From assembly GCA_016874875.1 (NCBI GenBank), contig VGTA01000291.1:1-5318 (forward strand): a DNA stretch of 5,318 bases. Direction: 5' to 3'. Positions within the stretch are counted from its first letter, which is position 1; each line of letters opens with the position of its first letter. The translations under genes were made by a program, and so were the position numbers. The notes under the pieces were generated by a model. That model was not told where the DNA came from. It saw only the letters and a list, made by a program, of their open reading frames with translations, and searched no databases. Origin of the DNA: Deltaproteobacteria bacterium (GTDB lineage: Bacteria > Myxococcota_A > Bradymonadia > UBA7976 > VGTA01). This document shows positions 1 to 5,318 of the stretch, piece by piece.

Positions 1-1168
1 CGGGGGCTTGTGCGGGTGCCGCGGCCTCCTCGGCGGCCTTGGCGCGCGCCTCCTTGACGGCGTCGCTCAGGAAGCCGTCGAGGGTCTGCTCGCGCAGCGG
101 GTTGACCTTGTAGGAGGCGACCTCCACGATGAACGGCTTGCCCTCCACGAACACGTAGCGCGCGTCGCCCTTGGCGCCCACGCGCAGGGTCGCCTCCCCC
201 TTGGGGCCCTTCACGCGCACCGTGGGGGCCCCCTCTAGGCCCCACTCCGCCGCGAGGGCGGGGGGGAGGGCGCCGTTGGCGTCGGCGGGCAGGCGGGCGG
301 CCACGCCGCTGGGGCGCAGCTCGCTGGCGTTGTTGACAAAGATCTTGGCGTTGGTCTGGTCGACGTCAGCGTCGGCGAGGCCCTCCACGGACCAGCCGGC
401 GGCCGTGGGCGCGCTGGCGTCATCGCCCGCGTCCTTGCCCGCGTCCTTGCCCGCGTCCTTGCCCGCGTCCTTGCCCGCGTCCTCCCCCTGGGCGGCGCCT
501 GCCGCGCGGGTCAGGCGGAGGGCCCTGTCGCCGGGGCCGCGCACCTCCACCTCGGCGGGGTCCTCCACCTTGAGGTAGGGGCCGCCGGCGAAGCGGGAGA
601 AGTCCACGCTCAGGTCGCCCCAGGTGCTCAGGCCCTTCACGCGATACACGCGCTCGCCCTCCGCGTCGCGGAGGTGGACGGCGTCGCCCTTGCCGTTGCC
701 CACATACCACAGGCGCTCCTTGCCGCCCACGGTGAGGCGCAGGGCGCGGTCGTAGGTGGTGGCGCTGACGCGCAGCTTGGCGTGGTGGGCGGCGCGGGTG
801 GCGACCACGGCGTCGAGGGGGCGCGAGAGGAGCTTCTCGAGGAGGGCGCTCACCTCCTCGGGGCCCGCCGGGTAGCCGTGGGCGCTCTCCACGCGCCAGG
901 CCTTGTCGTCGCCGCGGCGCAGCGCGACGGCGGTGGCGGCGGCGGGGGCGGCGACGGCGTTCTTGGAGAGGCGCTCGGGCGCCTCGGGCGTCTCCTTGGG
1001 GGAGAGCGCGATCGAGAGCGCCTCCACCTCAGCGCCGTCGGGGCTCACCTTGAGCTCGGCGGCGAGGGTGCGGGCGTCGGGGCGCGCGGGGGGCTCCCCG
1101 CCAAAGCGGAGGGCGAGGGCGGCCGCCTGCGCGGCGAGCAAGAGCAGCAGCGCGGTGTTGAGCTTCAT
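1..1168 (-). CDS. DUF4340-type membrane-anchored protein (3' end beyond the window)
   Basis: This reading frame has no stop before the left edge, so only the first 389 residues are seen. It begins MKLNTALLLLLAAQAAALAL, a signal-anchor or signal peptide with little N-terminal charge, so most of the protein should lie outside the cytoplasm. WRVESAHGYPAGPEEVSALL (91-110), then SRPLDAVVATR and YRVKGLSTWGDLSVDFSRF, match the pattern of DUF4340 proteins, which often follow GldG genes. A (KDAG)n linker at 229-248 separates this from a second beta-rich part containing GWSVEGLADADVDQTNAKIF and a closing VASYKVNPLREQTLDGFL. An Ala/Glu/Lys-rich tail follows at the edge, so the true end is probably close. 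The ATG lies 6 nt after a strong AAGGAG and 14 nt after the fusion stop, so it is surely cotranscribed. Molecular function is unknown; a periplasmic partner of the GldG part is inferred from context. DUF4340 assignment is by pattern, not by search. Confidence 0.85.
   Translation of the reverse strand, partial: MKLNTALLLLLAAQAAALALRFGGEPPARPDARTLAAELKVSPDGAEVEALSIALSPKETPEAPERLSKNAVAAPAAATAVALRRGDDKAWRVESAHGYPAGPEEVSALLEKLLSRPLDAVVATRAAHHAKLRVSATTYDRALRLTVGGKERLWYVGNGKGDAVHLRDAEGERVYRVKGLSTWGDLSVDFSRFAGGPYLKVEDPAEVEVRGPGDRALRLTRAAGAAQGEDAGKDAGKDAGKDAGKDAGDDASAPTAAGWSVEGLADADVDQTNAKIFVNNASELRPSGVAARLPADANGALPPALAAEWGLEGAPTVRVKGPKGEATLRVGAKGDARYVFVEGKPFIVEVASYKVNPLREQTLDGFLSDAVKEARAKAAEEAAAPAQAP
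425..484 (-). repeat. 12-bp tandem array coding for KDAG repeats
   Basis: The plus-strand unit GCCCGCGTCCTT occurs four times exactly (425-472) plus a fifth copy with one changed base (473-484). It encodes EDAG followed by four KDAG units (residues 229-248) in the DUF4340 protein: a charged, probably flexible linker between two structured parts. The 12-bp unit keeps the frame if copy number changes. Confidence 0.95.
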
Positions 1169-1174
1169 CACGGG

Positions 1175-1183
1175 CTCCTTTCT
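1175..1183 (-). promoter_or_regulatory. Ribosome binding site of the DUF4340 gene
   Basis: AGAAAGGAG starts in the last base of the TAA stop of the fusion gene and lies 6 nt before the ATG at 1168. It fixes the DUF4340 start and is identical over ten bases to the site of the fusion gene. Confidence 0.88.
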
Positions 1184-4107
1184 TACGCCGCGCGCGCGCT
1201 GAGGCGGCGCGGGAGGGTGGCGAGCAGGGTGAGCGCCACGAGGGCGGCGAGGGCGACGCCGTAGTTGACGAGCTCGTAGGCGCGCTGCTCCTCGGGGGTG
1301 GTGGACCGCAGGACGCGCGCCGCGGCGCCGCCGGTGCGGATGGCGGCGAGGGAGTCGTCCTCCACCGCCCACTCCACCACGTTCTGGAACATCAGGAGGC
1401 TCGCCTCGTAGTCGCCGCGCAGCCCAAAGAGCCCCGTGTAGTAGTTGCCCACGCCGAGGCCGAGGTCAGAGACGAGGTCGGGGGCGCCGATGACGGCGAG
1501 CTTGGCGCCCGCCACGGCGCTCTTGAGGGTGCGCCCGGTCTTGTCGAGCTCCACCTTGAGGCTCGGCGGCTCGACGGCGAGGGGGGCGTCGCCCTCCTGC
1601 CTGGCCTCGCCCTCCTGCGGGGCGGGCGCCGCCTTCATGTCGGCGAAGGGGCTCTTGAAGGGCCCCTCGAGCGTCGCCGCTAGCAGCTGCCGCCCCACCT
1701 TCGCCTCCCCGCGCGCCACCGACGGCGAGAGGTCGTCAGAGGCGCTCACCCAGCTCTCCTCGGAGCTGAAGAGGAGCGGGCGCGCCGCCACGCCCTCCGC
1801 CACGCCCTCGAGGGTGAGGGGGGCGGGCCACATCACGGTGAGCGAGCTGAGCCCCGAGAGGATCACGTGGTCGCTCGGGAAGTCGCCGCGCGACACCTGG
1901 TTAAAGAAGGGGTAGGGCGCCTGCGTGATCTGCACGCGGTTGAAGCCGCGGCTCACCGGGTACACGATGTCGAGGCTGCGCGGGTCCGCCACGCGCCCCT
2001 CGCCCACGCGCACGCCGTAGGCGCTGAGGAGGCGCGGCAGGGAGGCGTCGAGGGGCTCCGCCTTAAAGGTGGGCGGCACCTGCCCGTTGCTGTTGGGCAT
2101 GAACTCGGGCTCGATCTCGGCGCGCCCGGCGAGGGCCAGGACGGTGCCGCCGCCCATCAGGTACTGGTCGATGGCGAACTGCTGGTTAGGCGAGAGCGCC
2201 CCGGGCTTGGCCACGAGCAGCACGTCGATGTCGGCGGGGACGAGCTCGTCCTTGAGCTCGAGGCGGCGCACCTCGAACTCAGCGCCGAGCACCTTCTCGA
2301 GCTGGCGGTAGTCGCTCTTGGGCGGGGGCGGCTCCTGCCCGTAGGGCATGGCGGGGTGCTCCTCCGTCTCGTTCTTGGTGAGGAGGCCGACGGTCTTCTT
2401 GAAGCCGGGCGCCGAGCGCCGAATCGCCGTCTCCACGAGGCGCGTGAGGTTCTCCGCGCTCAGGTCCTTCTGCAGGAGCATGAGCCCCTCCTGCTTCTTG
2501 CCCACCTCGATGAGCCCGTAGGCGTAGTACTCGCGGGCGTCGAGGAGGTCGAGGCGGAAGGGGTTAAAGTCGTGGCGCTCGGCCAGCTGCGCGCGCTGCT
2601 CCGCCGTGAGGGCGGCGGGGTCCACGAGGCTGAACTCGAGCGCCCCGCCGCTCGCCGCCGCGCGCGCCTTGAGGTCCTCAAAGGTGCGCGTGAGGCGCGC
2701 GGGGAGCTCGCGGAGCGCCTCGGGGAGCTGCTCGGCGGGGGTGATGTAGCCGGTGAGCTTGATGGGCTGCGAGGCCATGAGCGCGTCGAGGCTGAGGAAC
2801 TCGCTGCTCACGGCCTTGACCGCCTTGGTGAGCGCGTACTCGAGGCCCTTGAGCTGGAGCTCCACGCCGTCATTGGAGTGGTCGCGGCGCACGTCCACGA
2901 GGTCCTCAAAGCCCAAGACCACGTGCTCGTCGCCGTAGCGCAGGAGGACGTGGAAGTAGGCGTTGACGAACGACATCTCCGCGCGCCCCGCCACCGAGAT
3001 GGGGATGCTGCGGATGCCGTAGGTGGCGCCGAGCTCCTCCTCGAGGTCCTCGTTGGCGTGCGGGTCCACGAACTCCACCTTGAGCCGCTCGCCGCCGCGC
3101 GCCTGGTACTCCTTGAGGAGGTCCTTGATCTGCGGCACGAGGGGGGCGAGGAGCGGGTGGGTGCGCTCCGAGAAGTAGCCCGTGACCTCGAGGCGCTCGT
3201 CGAGGCCCTCAAGGACCTCCACCGTCACGTCGCTCACGCTGTAGAGCTGGTCCTCGGTGAGGTCGAGGCGCCCGGGGCGGGCGTCGTGGAGCAGGGCGTT
3301 GCCCGCCACGAGGTTGAGCCCAAAGAGGACCGCCGCGAGGCGGGCGGCGCGCCACGAGGAGGGGCGGTCGGCGGGGGCGAGCTCCATGCGCTTGCGCTCG
3401 ATGGCGAGGGCGTTGAGCGACAAGAAGAGGCCCGTGAGGCTGAGGTAGTAGGCGAGGTCGCGCAGGTCGAGGACGCCGCGCTCCACGCTCAAAAAGCGGC
3501 TGCCGGAGCCGAGGGCGGCGAGGAGCTCCTGCGCGTCCTGCCCCACGAAGCCCAAGAGGGTGCTCGAGCCCACAAAGTAGAGCGCGCCGCAGAGCACCAT
3601 GGTGAGCATCAGCGACACGATCTGGTTGTCGCTGAGGGCGCTCACCCACAGCCCCGCCGCGAGGTACGCCGAGGCGAGGAGCAGCGCCGCCACGTAGCCG
3701 CCGATGACGGGGCCGCTGTCGAGGGGGCCGAGGTCCGCCACGGTGAGCGGTATGGGGAGCGTGAGGGCGAGGGCGAGCGCCACGAGGCCGAGGCTGGCGA
3801 GGAACTTGCCCAAGACGAGCTCGGAGGTCTTGAGCGGGAGGGTGAGGAGCACCTCGAGGGTGCCCATCTTCTGCTCCTCGCTCCACTGGCGCATGGTGAC
3901 CGCCGACACCAAGAAGATGAGCAGGAGCGGCATCCACTCAAAGAGGGGGCGCACGTCGGCGATGCCGCGGATAAAGAAGCGCGACTGGGTGAAGAAGGTG
4001 AAGAGGGTGACGAGCAAGAAGACGCCGAGGAAGATCACCGCCACGGGGGAGAGGAAGTGAGAGCGAATCTCCTTGCGCGCGATGCTGAGGACTCCGCCGA
4101 GGTTCAT
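1183..4107 (-). CDS. gldFG-like: GldF-GldG fusion: ABC-2 permease joined to periplasmic auxiliary protein
   Basis: This 974-residue membrane protein combines two subunits that are separate in Flavobacterium. Residues 1-241 are a GldF-type ABC-2 permease: helices near 21-40, 58-72, 100-124, 134-157, 163-186 and 218-236, a coupling segment EEQKMGTLEVLLTLPLKTSE (77-96), and the typical ending RGVLDLRDLAYYLSLTGLF. Residues 254-272 form a seventh helix that starts the GldG part. Then come LDLTEDQLYSVS (281-292), a long periplasmic region, the GldG/DUF4350-like segment PADIDVLLVAKPGALSPNQ (624-642) with MGGGTVLAL (651-659), LEGPFKSPF (813-821), and NVVEWAVEDDSLAAIR (909-924). A last helix (946-965) precedes the basic end RRLSARAA. 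Arg/Lys-rich segments at 237-256 and 967-972 fit cytoplasmic sides. The start is fixed by the ATGA overlap with the ATPase gene and by AGAAAGGAG 5 nt upstream. No frameshift is seen at the joint. It probably dimerises with the ATPase; cargo unknown. Confidence 0.93.
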   Translation of the reverse strand: MNLGGVLSIARKEIRSHFLSPVAVIFLGVFLLVTLFTFFTQSRFFIRGIADVRPLFEWMPLLLIFLVSAVTMRQWSEEQKMGTLEVLLTLPLKTSELVLGKFLASLGLVALALALTLPIPLTVADLGPLDSGPVIGGYVAALLLASAYLAAGLWVSALSDNQIVSLMLTMVLCGALYFVGSSTLLGFVGQDAQELLAALGSGSRFLSVERGVLDLRDLAYYLSLTGLFLSLNALAIERKRMELAPADRPSSWRAARLAAVLFGLNLVAGNALLHDARPGRLDLTEDQLYSVSDVTVEVLEGLDERLEVTGYFSERTHPLLAPLVPQIKDLLKEYQARGGERLKVEFVDPHANEDLEEELGATYGIRSIPISVAGRAEMSFVNAYFHVLLRYGDEHVVLGFEDLVDVRRDHSNDGVELQLKGLEYALTKAVKAVSSEFLSLDALMASQPIKLTGYITPAEQLPEALRELPARLTRTFEDLKARAAASGGALEFSLVDPAALTAEQRAQLAERHDFNPFRLDLLDAREYYAYGLIEVGKKQEGLMLLQKDLSAENLTRLVETAIRRSAPGFKKTVGLLTKNETEEHPAMPYGQEPPPPKSDYRQLEKVLGAEFEVRRLELKDELVPADIDVLLVAKPGALSPNQQFAIDQYLMGGGTVLALAGRAEIEPEFMPNSNGQVPPTFKAEPLDASLPRLLSAYGVRVGEGRVADPRSLDIVYPVSRGFNRVQITQAPYPFFNQVSRGDFPSDHVILSGLSSLTVMWPAPLTLEGVAEGVAARPLLFSSEESWVSASDDLSPSVARGEAKVGRQLLAATLEGPFKSPFADMKAAPAPQEGEARQEGDAPLAVEPPSLKVELDKTGRTLKSAVAGAKLAVIGAPDLVSDLGLGVGNYYTGLFGLRGDYEASLLMFQNVVEWAVEDDSLAAIRTGGAAARVLRSTTPEEQRAYELVNYGVALAALVALTLLATLPRRLSARAA
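1589..1618 (-). repeat. 18-bp-period direct repeat in the GldG linker
   Basis: TCGCCCTCCTGC occurs exactly twice (1589-1600 and 1607-1618), 18 bp apart. It encodes QEGEAR followed by QEGDAP (831-842) in a hydrophilic Ala/Pro/Glu-rich insert between LEGPFKSPF and the last GldG segment. Confidence 0.75.
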
Positions 4108-5210
4108 GAGCGCTCCTTTCTGCTCTGTCCGCTGCGCTGACCGACGCGCTTGGCGCGCTCGGGGGCGCGCTCGGGGGTTGCTGCTGAGGGGGCCGCGGCG
4201 GGCGCTGCGGCGGGCGCTGCGGCGGGCGCTGCGGCGGGCGCTGCGGCGGGCGCTGCGGCGGCGCGCGACGCGTGCGCGCGCATCAGCTCACGGAACACAT
4301 CCTCAAGGCTGCGGGCGTCGGGCCCCACCGACAGCACGCGCCAGCCCGCCCGCACGGCGGCGGCGGCGAGGTCCGCCGCGAGGTCCGCCGCGCGCGCCGC
4401 CCCGCCCTCCTTGAGCGCCACGCGGAGCGAGAGCGCCTCCCCCTCACGCCCCGCCAGCGTCACCTCCCCCGCGCTCGGCACCGAAGAGAGGGCGCGGCGC
4501 GCCGCCGCGAGGTCTGTGGGGCCCTGAGCGCGCAGGAGCGCCCCGCCGCCGCCCACGAGCGACGAGAGGGGGGCGTCCGCGGCGAGCTCGCCCTGGATGA
4601 GCACCACCACGCGGTCGCACACCGCCTCGATCTCCGAGAGGATGTGCGTCGAGAGGATGATGGTCGCGCGCGCCGCGAGGCGCTTGATGAGGTCGCGGAT
4701 CTCGAGGATCTGGACCGGGTCGAGGCCGTTGGTGGGCTCATCGAGAATCAGCAGGTCAGGGCGGTGCAGGATCGCCTGCGCCAGCCCCACGCGCTGCCGG
4801 TAGCCCTTAGAGAGGGTCTGGATCACCTGCGCGCGGCGCGCCGTGAGTCCCGTCGCCTCAAGGGCCTCGTCGATGGCGCGGGCGCGCTCCGCGCCCCGGA
4901 GGCCGCGGAGGTCGGCCATAAAGCGCAGGTACTCCTGCACCTGCAGCTCGGGGTAGAGGGGGGCGTTCTCGGGCAGGTAGCCGATCTTGCGCTGAACGGC
5001 GACGCGGTCCCGCACGACGTCGAGCCCATCGATGGACACGGCGCCCGAGGTGGGCTCAAGGAAGCCCGTCATCACCTTCATGACCGTGGTCTTGCCGGCG
5101 CCGTTGTGGCCGAGCAGGCCCACGATCTCGCCGCGCTGGACAGAGAACGACACGTCGGAGACGGCGCGCGCCTCCCCGTATCGCTTCTCGACATTCTGAA
5201 CAGAGATCAT
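4104..5210 (-). CDS. gldA-like: GldA-type ABC transporter ATP-binding protein with Ala/Pro-repeat tail
   Basis: This 368-residue protein is the cytoplasmic ATPase that should power the ABC-2 permease encoded next to it. All ABC motifs are visible: Walker A GHNGAGKTT (34-42), Q-loop region GYLPENAPLY (77-86) with Glu81 where many ABC proteins have Gln, signature LSKGYRQ (133-139), Walker B LLILDEP (153-159), D-loop GLDP (162-165) and switch His189. The YLPEnaPLY form is typical of the GldA/DrrA-like branch. Residues 215-312 form an accessory domain ending SLEDVFRELMRA, common in this branch. The tail (313-368) is unusual: six AAAP-type units (317-341), then a basic stretch ending SRKERS. The start is set by TGGAGGT 10 nt upstream, and the conserved IxVxNVxKRYG begins at once. 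It overlaps the permease gene by 4 nt (ATGA). The substrate is unknown. Family call is certain, the GldA subfamily likely, a gliding role unproven. Confidence 0.95.
   Translation of the reverse strand: MISVQNVEKRYGEARAVSDVSFSVQRGEIVGLLGHNGAGKTTVMKVMTGFLEPTSGAVSIDGLDVVRDRVAVQRKIGYLPENAPLYPELQVQEYLRFMADLRGLRGAERARAIDEALEATGLTARRAQVIQTLSKGYRQRVGLAQAILHRPDLLILDEPTNGLDPVQILEIRDLIKRLAARATIILSTHILSEIEAVCDRVVVLIQGELAADAPLSSLVGGGGALLRAQGPTDLAAARRALSSVPSAGEVTLAGREGEALSLRVALKEGGAARAADLAADLAAAAVRAGWRVLSVGPDARSLEDVFRELMRAHASRAAAAPAAAPAAAPAAAPAAAPAAAPSAATPERAPERAKRVGQRSGQSRKERS
4113..4121 (-). promoter_or_regulatory. Ribosome binding site of the GldFG gene, inside the ATPase 3' end
   Basis: AGAAAGGAG lies inside the last codons of the ATPase gene (it encodes part of SRKERS), 5 nt before the ATG at 4107. 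With the ATGA stop/start overlap it points to coupled translation, fitting a fixed ratio of ATPase and permease. The same ten bases, AGAAAGGAGC, precede the third gene. Confidence 0.85.
4153..4176 (-). repeat. 12-bp direct duplication in the basic tail of the ATPase
   Basis: GCGCGCTCGGGG occurs twice in a row on the plus strand (4153-4164, 4165-4176). It underlies the PERAPERA sequence at residues 346-353, next to the AAAP array but with a different unit. Confidence 0.85.
4195..4260 (-). repeat. 12-bp tandem array coding for AAAP repeats
   Basis: The plus-strand unit GCGGCGGGCGCT occurs five times without a mismatch (4195-4254), followed by a half unit (4255-4260). On the coding strand it gives the AAAP tetrapeptides at about residues 317-341 of the ATPase. 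The unit is a multiple of three, so copy-number changes would keep the frame. The array lies outside the ATPase core, so length change should be tolerated. Confidence 0.95.
4368..4391 (-). repeat. 12-bp direct duplication coding for AADLAADL
   Basis: GAGGTCCGCCGC occurs twice in a row on the plus strand (4368-4379, 4380-4391), giving AADLAADL at residues 274-281 of the ATPase accessory domain, probably within a helix. It looks like a recent in-frame duplication. Confidence 0.85.
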
Positions 5211-5220
5211 CGCAGTACAT

Positions 5221-5227
5221 ACCTCCA
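5221..5227 (-). promoter_or_regulatory. Ribosome binding site of the ATPase gene
   Basis: TGGAGGT reads on the minus strand 10 nt before the ATG at 5210. The spacing is slightly long. An out-of-frame ATG (5218-5220) directly abuts the site, too near to be used by a normal ribosome. The conserved N-terminus decides for the ATG at 5210. Confidence 0.75.
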
Positions 5228-5288
5228 GGCGAGAGGGGGGGGTGGGTTGCGGTGTGCGCCCGGCGCCGCGGGGGCGCGGGGGCGCGGG

Positions 5289-5306
5289 CGTGCACTGATA
5301 AGCACG
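5289..5306. repeat. Short inverted repeat in the leader
   Basis: Plus-strand arms CGTGC (5289-5293) and GCACG (5302-5306) flank the 8-nt AT-richer centre ACTGATAA, an isolated AT patch in a GC-rich stretch. Its place about 80 bp before the ATPase start would suit an operator or promoter part, but the arms are only 5 bp and chance is a real possibility in such GC-rich DNA. No T-run follows, so it is not a rho-independent terminator. Confidence 0.4.
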
Positions 5307-5318
5307 GCGCGTGGGGGC

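Larger units (their letters stand above)
5211..5318 (-). other. Non-coding leader upstream of the operon
   Basis: These 108 bases precede the ATPase gene and hold no credible gene. They contain a ribosome binding site, G-tracts on the plus strand (5235-5242, 5244-5246, 5270-5274, 5278-5282, 5286-5288), two copies of GGGGGCGC (5270-5285) and a short inverted repeat. I see no convincing -35/-10 pair. The operon promoter is probably here or just beyond the right edge. Confidence 0.6.

Noticed and set aside
77..86. Glu in place of Gln in the ATPase Q-loop (protein residue 81) as a sign of a dead enzyme (coordinates are residues)
   Set aside because: The YLPE form is normal in this ABC branch, and all other catalytic motifs are intact.
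425..484. CRISPR array
   Set aside because: The units are contiguous 12-bp repeats without spacers, in frame within a gene.
674..1264. A 196-codon plus-strand frame opposite the DUF4340 gene
   Set aside because: It is composition-biased, spans a gene boundary of the opposite strand, and lies opposite a well-supported gene with a ribosome binding site.
3209..3937. A 242-codon minus-strand frame inside the fusion gene
   Set aside because: It is an out-of-frame shadow made of Arg, Pro, Gly and Ala, as is usual in very GC-rich genes. The main frame encodes the permease helices here.
1867..4140. A 757-codon open frame on the plus strand opposite the fusion gene, rich in His, Glu and Leu
   Set aside because: It is exactly in codon register with the real gene, so a stop would arise only from TTA, CTA or TCA codons in the sense gene, which this GC-biased gene avoids. 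The protein has low complexity and no domain, whereas the minus strand encodes a clear family member.
5056..5295. A minus-strand frame reading through the leader with an ATG at 5220
   Set aside because: It overlaps the ATPase gene out of frame, its ATG abuts the ribosome binding site, and its translation becomes Arg-rich shadow sequence.
5289..5306. Rho-independent terminator of an upstream gene
   Set aside because: The stem is only 5 bp and no T-run follows on either strand.

Overview
The window is GC-rich throughout (well above 60% by eye) and is almost fully coding on the minus strand. Read right to left, it holds one compact operon of three genes: an ABC ATPase of the GldA type, a 974-residue protein that joins a GldF-type ABC-2 permease to a GldG-type periplasmic auxiliary protein, and a DUF4340-type membrane-anchored protein that runs off the left edge. 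The order ATPase, permease, GldG, DUF4340 is a known arrangement in several phyla, including Myxococcota and other former Deltaproteobacteria, Planctomycetes and spirochaetes. The extreme GC content, the G/C-ending codons and the fused GldFG suggest a Myxococcota-like or related delta lineage. That placement is an inference and no single residue proves it.

Layout. Positions 5211-5318 are a non-coding leader with G-tracts and a short inverted repeat. Positions 4104-5210 encode the ATPase, which carries all the ABC motifs, a C-terminal accessory domain and an unusual Ala/Pro-repeat plus basic tail. Its TGA overlaps the ATG of the next gene (ATGA). Positions 1183-4107 encode the permease-GldG fusion, with six permease helices, a seventh anchoring helix, about 670 periplasmic residues and a last helix. 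After a 14-nt gap with a strong ribosome binding site comes the DUF4340 gene, 1168 to beyond position 1. There are no RNA genes, mobile elements, CRISPR arrays or convincing terminators.

Working together. The ATPase should drive the permease half of the fusion as an ABC-2 transporter. The GldG part and the DUF4340 protein form a large extracytoplasmic assembly attached to it. The homologous GldA/GldF/GldG of Flavobacterium are needed for gliding, but similar operons occur in non-gliding bacteria, the substrate is unknown, and nothing here proves a motility role.

The most notable signals are the single-chain GldF-GldG architecture, an apparent internal duplication in its periplasmic part, and tandem repeats with a 12-bp period in the hydrophilic linkers of both flanking genes. 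The window is best read as a mostly known system with unusual architecture, not a clearly new one.
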